Source: Corydoras sp. C115
Lineage: Eukaryota > Chordata > Actinopteri > Siluriformes > Callichthyidae
Length of the DNA: 64,000 bases
Assembly: GCA_019802505.1 (NCBI GenBank)
Contig: JAFMOC010000019.1
Coordinates: 3,826,501-3,890,500, forward strand
Reading direction: 5' to 3'
The notes under the pieces were generated by a model that was not told the DNA's origin, did not search any database, and saw only the letters and a list, made by a program, of their open reading frames with translations. Within the stretch, counting starts at the first letter, position 1. Every line of letters starts with the position of its first letter. Positions 32,371 to 41,522 of this stretch are shown one piece after another. A program made the translations under genes and the position numbers.

Positions 32371-32382
32371 GTGTGTGTGTGA
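32319..32382. repeat. (GT)n microsatellite
   Basis: About 30 GT units with one TTTT interruption. Confidence 0.97.
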
Positions 32383-32859
32383 GAGCTCATTTCCATCATG
32401 CTGAATAATGATGCTGCAAATTAAAAACTTCTCCACAGAATGAAGCCACGCCGACCTTAACGTTTATCAGGTGTTTTTAAAAACCCTGAACACAGGTGCT
32501 TGTATAATTGCGTTCTTTCTTCGCGGTTCTCACGCGCACACAGAACATCCTGCACGGATAATAGACAGAGAAAATAAGCTGGCGTGGCTTTAAGCTGAGA
32601 GTCAGCATCCTCTCCGTCCTTGAGAAACTTGAAATTGTCTTGCTCTTTCTTTGACATTTAAATTTTCTTTGACATTTTCACATCTGCTTCTCCTGCAACA
32701 TTAGATATACATGAAATGCTGTTTGTGAATAAGTTAACAGTAAAGGGGTAGCGGAGTGGGCTGGACGAGGCTGGTGGTGAGATTTTAACAGGAGCATCAG
32801 TGACGTTTGTAAATTCTCCATTCACGTAAAAACGTCCAGAACTACAATATGGAGCTAAA
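32383..32859. other. Single-copy DNA
   Basis: Nothing recognised. Confidence 0.5.
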
Positions 32860-33057
32860 CTCTTGACATACTTTAGTGCGTTTTAGAATGTTCTCTGATG
32901 AGCAGGACCCCCATGAAGACATGATCTGATTTGTAATGACGTGATGGTGTGTTGCTCTGGTGCGAGTGGATCAGACACCGTGGTGATGCTGGAAATTGTA
33001 AGCACTTCATCACTCATGACTCAGAAAAAAATCCACCAAACAAAAATGATTGGTCAT
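32860..33057. repeat. DNA-transposon-derived repeat, left half
   Basis: GAATGTTCTCTGATGAGCAG and GTAATGACGTGATGGTGTG resemble the copy at 54705-54945 (TGTTCTCTGATGATCAGAAC). It is interrupted by the minisatellite at 33058. Confidence 0.45.
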
Positions 33058-33279
33058 CAGCATCCCGTGTGCCGCGCCGGCCTCAGCATCCCGCCGGCCG
33101 CGCCGGCCTCAGCATCCCGCAGGTCGCGTCGGCCTCAGCATCCCGCGGGCCACTCCAGCCTCAGCATCCCGTGGGCCGCGCCGGCCTCAGCATCCCGCGC
33201 GCCACGCCGGCCTCAGCATCCCGTGGCCCATGCCTGCCTCAGCATCCCGTGGGCCGCTCCGGCCTCAGCATCCCGTGCC
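33058..33279. repeat. 26-bp CpG-rich minisatellite, 8.5 units
   Basis: Eight full 26-bp units begin at 33058, 33084, 33110, 33136, 33162, 33188, 33214 and 33240, and a 14-base partial unit at 33266. Each unit opens CAGCATCCCG and ends with a form of CCGGCCT. The middle varies (GTGTGCCGCG, CCGGCCGCG, CAGGTCGCG). No stop codon occurs in any forward frame, so three overlapping frames of 82-137 codons cross it; because 26 is not a multiple of three, each reads the unit in all three phases. I regard it as non-coding. Confidence 0.95.
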
Positions 33280-33425
33280 ACAACATTGTGATTACTGATG
33301 AAGGATTTGAGATGACTAACAAACTGTGCAGCAACGACAATGTCCATCTACATGATACATGAACATGATGTAATGGACACCGAGTGAAAACAAGGAGACG
33401 GCTCTAATAAAGTGGCCGATGACTG
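33280..33425. repeat. DNA-transposon-derived repeat, right half
   Basis: The segment ends with AAGGAGACGGCTCTAATAAAGTGGCC at 33395-33420 (key part CTAATAAAGTGGCC), the same terminal phrase as at 5385-5405. With 32860-33057 it appears to be one old element into which, or within which, the minisatellite grew. Confidence 0.5.
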
Positions 33426-33855
33426 TATGTTAATATAAAAACGAATGGTGGATTTGCATCAATGTCCTTCGTGAGCGTACGGCCACAGCGGCGTCCTCCA
33501 GACGCTACCGATTTTCCACCCGCAGCTCCACTCTTAACTTTCCCTCCTTTCCTTCGACTCGCTTCCTCTGGCGGCCGCCCACTCGCCGCTTCACCTCTCC
33601 ACCCCTTTCTCCTCGTTCTCTCATCGTCCCCGCGTTTTAAAAGTCTGATGTATATGCAATGACGGCTTAATGAACATTTTTCCTGAACTCCTGCTCGTCA
33701 TTAGTGAGATAAAAAAAGGTTGAATGAATTATACATCAGAGACGGCGACACCCACGGCACAGGGACACCGGGACGGCGCCGCGGCGCGAGCAGCAGGGAG
33801 GCGAGGTGCTTTTGTTTTACAGGCTCGAATTTTCCTGCTAATTATCGCTGTCTGG

Positions 33856-33858
<3 letters not shown>
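33426..33858. other. Single-copy DNA, CpG-rich in part
   Basis: 33470-33620 is pyrimidine- and CpG-rich; GGACGGCGCCGCGGCGCGAG lies at 33772-33791. No exon recognised. Confidence 0.4.

Positions 33859-33894
<36 letters not shown>
33859..33894. repeat. (CA)n microsatellite
   Basis: About 18 CA units. Confidence 0.97.
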
Positions 33895-33896
<2 letters not shown>

Positions 33897-35300
33897 TCAG
33901 TGACGGGGGGACGGCCAGCCGAGTCGGAGGAAGTCGGCAGAAAGGGAGAAGCAGCTACTTCGGGCGGGTGTATTGTTTTCGTGGATGGGTAGACGCCTCC
34001 TCAGAAAAGTGTCACGGCGCTTTGAATCCTGCAGGAGGTGCGCACACACCCGTCTCCCAGAATCCATTCCTTTCTGGGGCAGAACTTTTAGCTCCATCAG
34101 CTTAATTGGCCCACTTCCCAAAGGCAAGGTGCAGTGGCCCCTCTTAATTGGCTCTCTCATAGGCATGCCTAAAATCCCATTGGGTAGTTACACAGCTGGT
34201 TGCCATGGACACACAGAGAGCTCGCCAGCGAATTCTGGGACGAGCGCATTCTCATACCCATGGCCCCAAACAGCATTCCCAGAACCCCGTGCCAGCACTA
34301 AGAGTAGGCACATGTATTTTTATTTGTATTTTTTATTTATTAATTTTTTCCACATGGCTGTCTCACTGAAAAGTAACGCGGTTGCCAGGTTCCACGCACC
34401 CTCCGCCCGTCTCTCCAGGACATCTGATATTATGCTGTCATATCATTATTATAGTGGCTGCCAAAGATGTGCCCGTCTCCACAGTGGCGCACAGTCGCCG
34501 ACAGACACTCTGTGGCCTTTTTTTTTTTTGTGTGTTATTTTCTTTTCTGGCCGCCATTGACAGCGATGTCATGGTGATGTATGGCCCTCCCTGACATCCC
34601 ATAATGAGTGTATGCTAACATGTGTTAGACTATCTGCTACAGCTTGACCTGTCTGGACTAATGAGCTTCTACAGGAAACACAGCTGCACACATACGTGGG
34701 TCTGAACCGACCCTGTCACCCAGGAGTGTAATGAGAACTCTGAAACACTTTCCATCCCCGCATTCCCGAAGACCGGGGACGCCACCGTCGCCACCACCAC
34801 CACCACCACCGCCGCTGCCGCCACCTCCACCACCTGTCCCCTAATTGCTTGCATTTGTTGTTAATGGTGTTTTTTAACAATGATGCTACACAAATACACA
34901 AATAGGCTGCAGGCCTCAGCCGCCGGGAGTCGCTTGGCTGTGTCCATGGTGACACTTCTGATTGCGCATTGATTTTGAAGTTCAGGCTTTTCACTGACTG
35001 ACTGCAGTTTTTTAAGAGTTGCTTTGTTGTACGCTAACAAGACAACTTTAACACAACAGCAACGTTCAGAAACGTTGGGCTTTAGTGCAGTCAATACAAT
35101 TATAAACAAATAGATGTTGGAGATTTAAGCGCAATCTACACACGCCGGTTTAAGCCTGTAGGATGACATTTAGGCCGTAAGAAAATACTTGTGATAATGT
35201 GGAGAACATGCCAACTCTACAGGCCTTGTCTGCTACGCTTTAGAACCTGGGACCATTTGTCTGTAAGACCTTTATTATTTTGTTATTATTGGTATTATTT
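33895..35300. other. Single-copy DNA with the longest open frame (195 codons)
   Basis: The frame at 33973-34560 (+) has no recognised domain, changes composition abruptly, and runs through a T11 tract, so I treat it as chance. An imperfect CCACCACCACC/GCCGCCGC triplet patch lies at 34786-34828. The segment 34080-34680 has short AT-rich and CCAAT/ATTGG-containing patches and no repeats, so it is a candidate conserved non-coding element. ATGTGGAGAACATGCCAACT at 35198-35217 resembles a SINE-A trace. Confidence 0.4.
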
Positions 35301-35626
35301 ATTCATTCATTCATTATCTCTTGCTTTGTCCCATATTAGGGTTGCGGGGGGGGGGTTCCCCATGCCCATCCAGGGGAGAACGTTTCGGGCGCTGGGCAGA
35401 TACACCCAGGACAGGGCGCCAATCTATCGCTGGACACACACTCACACAGACATACACACTCTATATGGGGCAATTTGGAGAATTCAATTGACTTGATCCA
35501 TGTTTTTGGACTGTGGGAGGAGAACGGAGAACCCGGAGGAAGCCCACGCGGACACGGGGAGAACATGGAAACTCCACCCAGATTGGGATTTGAACCGGGA
35601 ATCCCTAGTGCTGAGAGGCGAACGTG
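35301..35626 (-). repeat. SINE-A, older copy that received another SINE-A
   Basis: A minus-strand copy with the older GTGTATCTG form and the (ATGA)n-type tail. Its head is cut off at CACGTTCGCC, so box A is missing. A run of ten G lies near 35346-35355. The second copy landed at its truncated 5' edge. Confidence 0.92.
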
Positions 35627-35630
35627 GTAT

Positions 35631-35990
35631 TCATGTATTCATTCATTCATTCATTATCTCCCGCTTTTATCCTCTATTAGGGTCGCGGTGGGGTTCCCCA
35701 TGCCCATCCAGGGGAGAACATCTTGGGCGCTGGGCAGATAGACCCAGGACAGGGCGCCAATCCATCGCTGGGCACACACTCACTCACACACACACACTTT
35801 ATATGGGGCAATTTTTGAGAATTCAATTGACTTGATCCATGTTTTTGGACTGTGGGAGGAAACCGGAGAACCCGGAGGAAACCCACGCAGACACGGGGAG
35901 AACATGGAAACTCCACCCAGATGGGGATTCGAACCGGGAATCCCTAGCGCTGAGAGGAGAACGTGCTAACCACTAAGCCACCGTGCCGGC
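35631..35990 (-). repeat. SINE-A, young subfamily, nested at an older copy
   Basis: A full-length minus-strand copy from GCCGGCACGGTGGCTTAG to the tail, flanked by perfect 12-bp duplications CGAACGTGGTAT at 35619-35630 and 35991-36002. Young GGGTCTATCTG form. The duplication fixes both ends of the SINE exactly. Confidence 0.96.
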
Positions 35991-36008
35991 CGAACGTGGT
36001 ATATTTAA

Positions 36009-36011
<3 letters not shown>

Positions 36012-36059
<48 letters not shown>

Positions 36060-36065
36060 AAAAAA
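36012..36065. repeat. A46 run plus short A tail
   Basis: 46 consecutive A at 36012-36057, then GAAAAAAA. It directly precedes the head of the next SINE-A copy, on the opposite side from a normal SINE tail. Confidence 0.95.
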
Positions 36066-36066
36066 C

Positions 36067-36350
36067 ATTTAGTGGTTTGTACGTCTGCCCCTCAGTGCTG
36101 GGGTTCCAGGTTCTAATCCCAATCTGGATGGAGTTCTCCTCTTTCCTCCCACAGTTCATAAACATGGATTCAAGGTGAACTGGCTTCTTTGAATTGCCTC
36201 TGTAGTGTGTGTATATGTGAGTGTGTGTCCAGTGATGGATTGCTGCCCTGTCCTCGGTGTCCATCTGCTCAGCACCCGAAACGTTCTCCCCTGGATGGAC
36301 GTGGGGAACCTCCTGCGACCCTAACAGAGTATTAAGCAGAGTCATAAGAT
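36067..36350 (+). repeat. SINE-A, old copy
   Basis: TTTAGTGGTTTGTACGTCTG to the GACCCTAACAGAG region. A deletion removed the CATGTTCTCCCCGTG-to-GGTTC part. The B box is degraded (GGTTCTAATCC). The older GTGTCCATCTG form is present. Confidence 0.83.
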
Positions 36351-36662
36351 GAGTGTTTTTATTATAGGATCCAGATGTAAATAAAGGGAGAACGTATTCG
36401 GTGTAGTTTGTTAGACCTGGTATTTAATTGCGTGCACCTCGGCTGATTTGCGTGTAGAACGTAAACGAAGCTGCAGGACAGAACGACATCCATCACAATA
36501 AACGAGCCGTTAAACAGAAGTGTGTCACCTCGCCGTTTGAGTCCCGCCGTGTGTTCCGCGCTTTATCTGGACGCCCATACGGCCCGCCGACACGTCAGTG
36601 TTCACTCTCAGTCTGTTCCATTGTTATTAATATCATTACTCCACCAGGAAGTGACGGATATT
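36351..36662. other. Single-copy DNA
   Basis: CpG-rich at 36530-36595 (CCGCCGTTTGAGTCCCGCCG). No exon recognised. Confidence 0.4.
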
Positions 36663-36685
36663 AAAAAAAAAAAAAAAAAAAAAAA
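36663..36685. repeat. A23 run
   Basis: 23 consecutive A. Confidence 0.95.
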
Positions 36686-38444
36686 GAATAGCATTTTATT
36701 GGAAACACAATGCCATGTGTACAGCGCTAACATTTTTAGCACCTCCTAATTAAAAATGTCTTTTTGCATTCTTGATTAATGGAACAGATTCTGCCTGGAA
36801 AGAAAATGGGCTGTGATTTTAATGAGTGCTTTAGCTAATTAAAATCAGGCCAAATTTTTCATTTGTCTGGCGAAGAATAAACCTTCCGAACCGCAGCGTT
36901 TCAGACTCGGAGCGCTGGCTTGCGGAAAGCTCCACGGTTCCAATCTGCTACACTCATGATGGATCCTGCTCCCAAATTGTTTTCCCCTTTTCTTCTGCCC
37001 AATACCTGCTCTGCTTTCCACAGACTGCTGCCCATTGCAGACTTATCAGTCTAGCAGAGGGAATCAATCACCCATGATGCCTCTCTGGACTCGCTGTTGT
37101 TTGCGAATCTGCTGTCTGCGGCACCTTAAGAATCCTTGCACATGATTGCCATGGCCCTCGAGGTGCCGGCTGTTTGACTTATTTTTCATTCTGGACCAAT
37201 CTAGCTGCTTCCTTTACTTTGTTAGCTGCTTCGTTTACAACTCTCCACCGGGACACTGTCCGGGTAACCTCCGGCATTTAAAAAAAAAAAAACGGATCCA
37301 GACTGTAAAACCTCCAGGAAATGGGCAGCAAAGTCTTTAACCTTGACGGTGTGGGGTCTTTTCTGCTCAGTACAGCCGGAGACGACGACATGTTCTCCTC
37401 TGAGACACATGACCGTTTTTAAACAGCCCGTCTCATGTTCTCGGGTCCCGTGTGACCAGCTGATTGAGTGACTGGAACCACATTGAACGTGTTAGATATC
37501 AGACTGCATTAAGATCTCTGTCTGTTTCGAATGAGCGGTCTTCCTTTGTTTGGCCTCGCCCCACAGAGCCCATTGATTTCGCTCACACTTAGAACCGACT
37601 TCAGCGAGACGGGGATGGGGTTTAATTGGTTCCTTATCTGCAGACAGCTTTAAGCATCCCTTTTTTTCACCCCCTTAACGTCTCTCTCGGCCTCCGCTGC
37701 CTTCACTCTCAGGTCAAGTGGGCCGGATTGACAGGCTTGCATTGGGATTTCCAGAATAGCACATGACACTTCATTTACATTCCGGCTCTAATCCCTTCCC
37801 TCAGCCTAGAACACTTACAGCACTAAACCCCAAACCGTTCAAGTGTGGCAAATCATCCCCGTCCTGGTTCTATTGTTACATTTTTATGTTGTTGAGAACT
37901 TTATTCAGGGGTGTGACCCACTGTGGTCCGTTACCCGGGTATGATGTGCTGAAACACTGGATTAACATCCAAATTATAAAGTACAGACTCCATGTGAATT
38001 CAGAGGATACAGAATGAAAAACCGGAGGCTCTGTCCGTCTGTCCGGACAGGCCTCCGGACAGACCGGAATAAAAAATTTTTATTTTTATTTATTTTTTTT
38101 GCGTGCCAGGTGAAGTTTAAGCCGTAACAGGAGATTAACTCCCGTAATCTGCATGGCATGAGGAGCTGGAGGAAAGCATTAACATGCTTAAAGTGCTCTG
38201 TGCAGCTTTGTGGAGGAGCGTTCTATTCATGACGAGCAAAGAACCTGAATGATAATCACTGCAGGTAAATTAATTAGTCCCACTGTTGGGTTTTTCGGAA
38301 CGTACCAATGTGCTGACTCTATTAATTCCAGTAATTGTTCACACCCTGAACAACACGAGGAGGCGTAGTTTGGAACGCGCTCTTTAGCACCGAGAAATCA
38401 GAAATCAAAACGGATATGAGGCGAATCGGACGCAGGTGTCTATG
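36686..38444. other. Single-copy DNA, candidate conserved element
   Basis: 36740-36870 is AT-rich and holds two TAATTA homeodomain-type motifs (CCTAATTAAAAATG and GCTAATTAAAATC) plus TGATTAATGG, with no repeat, a pattern typical of vertebrate conserved enhancers. This is only suggestive. A palindrome cluster lies at 38022-38064. The frames are short and unconvincing. Confidence 0.35.
38022..38064. repeat. Overlapping palindromes
   Basis: CCGGAGGC (38022-38029) pairs with GCCTCCGG (38051-38058). GTCTGTCCGG (38037-38046) pairs with CCGGACAGAC (38055-38064). CTGTCCGGACAG (38039-38050) is a perfect 12-bp palindrome. Three alternative hairpins overlap in 43 bases. Confidence 0.85.
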
Positions 38445-38505
38445 TAGTGCTGTGGATTAGTTTGGAAAAGGACCTGTCTGAGAACCTGGGTTCGAATCCT
38501 GAACC
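38445..38505 (+). repeat. tRNA-like SINE head remnant
   Basis: GTGCTGTGGATTAGTTTGG with GGGTTCGAATCC at 38489-38500 looks like boxes A and B of a tRNA-derived repeat, with no body behind it. Confidence 0.45.
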
Positions 38506-38512
38506 TTTTGTT

Positions 38513-38719
38513 GAGGGTGCGGTAGCTCAGTGGTTAAGGTGTTGGGCTCTTATTCTAAAAAAATTGTCCACTGAAGTTACCAAAGTGGGTCCTTGAGCAA
38601 GAATCTTAACCCTCATTGCTTCAGGGGTGCTGTATCATGGTTGACCCGATGTTCTGACCTCAACCATCCAGTTGGGATACTCGTAAGTTGCTTTGGATAA
38701 ACGTGACCGCTAAATGAAA
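38513..38719 (+). repeat. SINE-B copy
   Basis: GGTGCGGTAGCTCAGTGGTT (box A TAGCTCAGTGG), GTCCACTGAAGTTACCAAAG, GGTCCTTGAGCAAGAATC and GTAAGTTGCTTTGGATAAAC. The B box is lost. Its 3' tail is the target of the SINE-A at 38731. Confidence 0.82.
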
Positions 38720-38730
38720 ACATAAAACAT

Positions 38731-39081
38731 CCATCCATCCATCCATTATCTCCCGCTTTATCCTCTATTAGGGTCGCGGTGGGGTTCCCCATGCCCATCC
38801 AGGGGAGAACGTCTTGGGCGCTGGGCAGATAGACCCAGGACAGGGTGCCAATCCATCGCTGGGCACACACTCACTCACACAGACACACTCTATATGGGGC
38901 AATTTTGAGAATTCAATTGACTTGATCCATGTTTTTGGACTGTGGGAGGAAACCGGAGAACCCGGAGGAAACCCACGCAGACACGGGGAGAACATGGAAA
39001 CTCCACCCAGATGGGGATTCGAACCGGGAATCCCTAGCGCTGAGAGGAGAACGTGCTAAACCACTAAGCCACCGTGCCGCC
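38731..39081 (-). repeat. SINE-A, young subfamily, in a SINE-B tail
   Basis: A full-length minus-strand copy flanked by perfect 11-bp duplications ACATAAAACAT at 38720-38730 and 39082-39092. Young GGGTCTATCTG form; the tail has four ATGG units; an intact 75-codon frame is present. Confidence 0.96.
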
Positions 39082-39154
39082 ACATAAAACATTTGTTTTA
39101 TTATTTCTTTTCGTAAGTGATAACCGTATTCTTAATCTAACACCAGAAGCTTTT

Positions 39155-39275
39155 TGTTTTTCTTGCCGCTGTCGCTTCAGCTTTCTAAAGTGACGAATCT
39201 AAGACTGTAAAGCTGCTTTGAAACAATGTAGCATTGTATGAAGCTCTTAAAATTAAATAAATCAACTCGAAACTT
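39155..39275 (+). repeat. Fish interspersed repeat (AAGCTGCTTTG family)
   Basis: CTTGCCGCTGTCGCTTCAGC and CTGTAAAGCTGCTTTGAAAC followed by AATAAATAA are the reverse complement of phrases at 1130-1205. It is the 3' end of the same dispersed family. Confidence 0.65.
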
Positions 39276-39602
39276 GAACATAATGAGCTTTTAAATTAGA
39301 GAATGTTACCGTGGATATTTACAAGTTTTACTGTTATTGATTTATTGGCGATGGTTAATGGCTTGGTGAGTATTTTTTCCCCTGTATTGTTATAAATTAG
39401 GACCGATGCCTGTTGTAGTGAATGAAAACCCCAGCGTAGGTTTGTACGTTTCTCTCATACAGATATCATCAGCCAGCAATTACTGCGTAACGTACAGAAT
39501 TAATAGAACATTAATTACCTTCTTCTTACACTCATCGTCTCCGAGCTGATGAAGTACCTCCCATAGCATTAAAAACCTAAATATAAAACAAACTATTAAT
39601 AA
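39276..39602. other. AT-rich single-copy DNA
   Basis: Nothing recognised. Confidence 0.45.
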
Positions 39603-39665
39603 CTGATTCAAGATTCAAGAAAATTTTATTATCATTAATATCACATTGTTACATGAGAATCATGA
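39603..39665 (-). mobile_element. Truncated LINE-type 3' end
   Basis: GATTCAAGATTCAAGAAAAT followed by TTTATTATCATTA is the reverse of an AATAAA-containing 3' end with a TTGAATC-type tail, as in fish non-LTR elements. About 60 bases remain. Confidence 0.45.
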
Positions 39666-40244
39666 AATTATGGGTCACGGACCCCGATTACCCTGTTATT
39701 TAAATTTTAATTCTCGCATCATGAGAACAAAACCCAGACTGTTCTAAAGCAGTTCTAAGAACTTGTGGCTTTTTCTTTGAAGATTTACAGAACAGTCACA
39801 TTCTGTATGTTGATTGTAAGGGTGTGTTAACTTTGACACAAATCAACAAAATATGTCAATTAGGCAGCGCCGTCATCTGTTCAATCATTTCATACAGCTT
39901 TAGTTCAAAAAAAAAAAAAAAATCTTTGGGTTGCTTCTGCTAAATAGTTACTAATTAAGAAGCAGCAGATGCAGTGCAGCTACAGATATGCAGCAGTAAT
40001 ACATTTTACTTTTGTATTATTTTCTACAGCCGGTTGTTTTTCTCCTTTAAATTGAGAATAAATACAATTTTACACTTTTACCTTTTGATTGAATTTCTTA
40101 GGCCAATGACCTGATTCCATAATTTCATTATACATCCTTTTAAGGAGAAATCATGTTTAAAACCCTGTTAAATTGCCAAATTTAATTAGTTTTTAAACTT
40201 CAGTAAACATAATTGATTATCAAAGCTAAATAAAACAAGAAAAC
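39666..40244. other. AT-rich single-copy DNA
   Basis: An A run of about 15 lies near 39908. Nothing else recognised. Confidence 0.45.
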
Positions 40245-40405
40245 TAGTCTGCATCTGCTGTGTGTGGGTGCAACCAGTGATGGATTGGTGTCCAGTCCTG
40301 GGTGTGTCTGTTCCGAAGCTCCCAAAACCTTCTTCCCTGGATGGACGTAGGGGACCCCTCAACCCAAGTAGAGGGTGGATTAAGCGAAAGACAATGAGCT
40401 GAGTT
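40245..40405 (+). repeat. SINE-A, 3' half, old
   Basis: AACCAGTGATGGATTGGTG, CCCTGGATGGACGTAGGGGA and GATTAAGCGAAAGACAATG match the 3' body. Head missing. Confidence 0.72.
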
Positions 40406-40473
40406 TTAAATATAATTAAGACTAACAGCATCCTCCTGTGTAGTGATCAGTACATCATTTAACATCAATAACA

Positions 40474-40475
<2 letters not shown>

Positions 40476-40507
<32 letters not shown>
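40476..40507. repeat. (GT)n microsatellite
   Basis: About 16 GT units. Confidence 0.95.
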
Positions 40508-40508
<1 letters not shown>

Positions 40509-40999
40509 GCTCTAAGCATCAAATAAGCCAGCGTTCATTGTTCTGGATGCATCCCTTCTTGTCATTATCTGGATACACATTTGGTGTTTGCACCTGAGAG
40601 CAGTGGGCGTGGCTTAGATTTTCTAATTACAAGAACCCTTCACATCAAGTGCAACTTGAAGTGTGTCTTCAGAAATAACGCTGGTTCCTCTGCGTTTCAT
40701 TTACCTGCTCATTACGATTGTTTTCTTCTCCAGCGGTTTCCACCCACCTCATCAGAACCACACCACGGAGTTGGTGCATCAACACCCCACAATCTTCTCA
40801 CATTCCGTGTGAAGTTACTAATTCCGACGCCTTCTCAGATTCACCAGACACTGAGTTTGTTTTGACATTTACATTACAGCAAGTGTGGCTTTATGCATCC
40901 GTCTCTCAGCTTTGAGACGAACAATTTGTTCATTCGTTCAGGGCCTAGGCTTCTCATGGCCTCCACAATATCCATCCGTCCACCCCCCCCCCACCCACC
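40508..40999. other. Single-copy DNA
   Basis: No feature recognised. Confidence 0.5.
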
Positions 41000-41025
41000 T
41001 ACACACACACACACACACACACACT
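41000..41025. repeat. (CA)n microsatellite
   Basis: About 12 CA units after a C-rich patch. Confidence 0.95.
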
Positions 41026-41173
41026 ACGTGCATAGTTAACATTCGATTTTTAAGAAAAGTTTTTTTAATAAAAACACTTTAATATAATATAACATTCTTT
41101 ATTTTTTAGACTATAATACAGATTCAATGCAAAGACGTGATTCTTTACTGAATTATTAATTATATATCTATAC

Positions 41174-41512
41174 GGTGGCTTAGTGGTTTAGCACGTTCTC
41201 CTCTCAGCGCTGGGGATTCCCAATTCGAATCCCCATCTGGGTGGAGTTTCCATGTTCTCCCCGTGTCTGCGTGGGTTTCCTCCGGGTTCTCCGGGTTCCT
41301 CCCACAGTCCAAAAACATGGATCAAGTCAATTGAATTCTCAAAATTGCCCCATATAGAGTGTATCTGTGTGAGTGAGTGTGTGCCCAGCGATGGATTGGC
41401 ACCCTGTCCTGGGTGTATCTGCCCAGCGCCCGAAATGTTCTCCCCTGGATGGGCATGGGGAACCCCACCGCGACCCTAATAGAGGATAAAGCGGGAGATA
41501 ATGAATGAATAA
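41174..41512 (+). repeat. SINE-A, young insertion with the older diagnostic form
   Basis: Perfect 10-bp duplications ATATCTATAC at 41164-41173 and 41513-41522. The head starts at GGTGGCTTAGTGG, and the B-box is AATTCGAATCC. GGGTGTATCTG is retained although the copy looks young and keeps the 75-codon frame. CCGGGTTCC replaces CCGGTTTCC. Confidence 0.95.
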
Positions 41513-41522
41513 ATATCTATAC

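Noticed and set aside
33058..33279. CRISPR-like array
   Set aside because: The units are directly adjacent without unique spacers and the organism is a vertebrate. It is a minisatellite.
32949..33362. 137-codon Ser/Pro/Arg-rich frame
   Set aside because: It is the translation of the 26-bp minisatellite, and the other two forward frames are open too.
33973..34560. 195-codon open frame, the longest in the window
   Set aside because: No domain or family is recognisable, composition shifts abruptly, it crosses a T11 run, and there is no splice or promoter context. A frame of this length by chance is credible in 64 kb of both strands.
38768..38995. 75-codon Cys/Pro-rich frame seen many times
   Set aside because: It lies in the body of SINE-A and recurs only because the SINE does. 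Kept as a finding, not as a gene.
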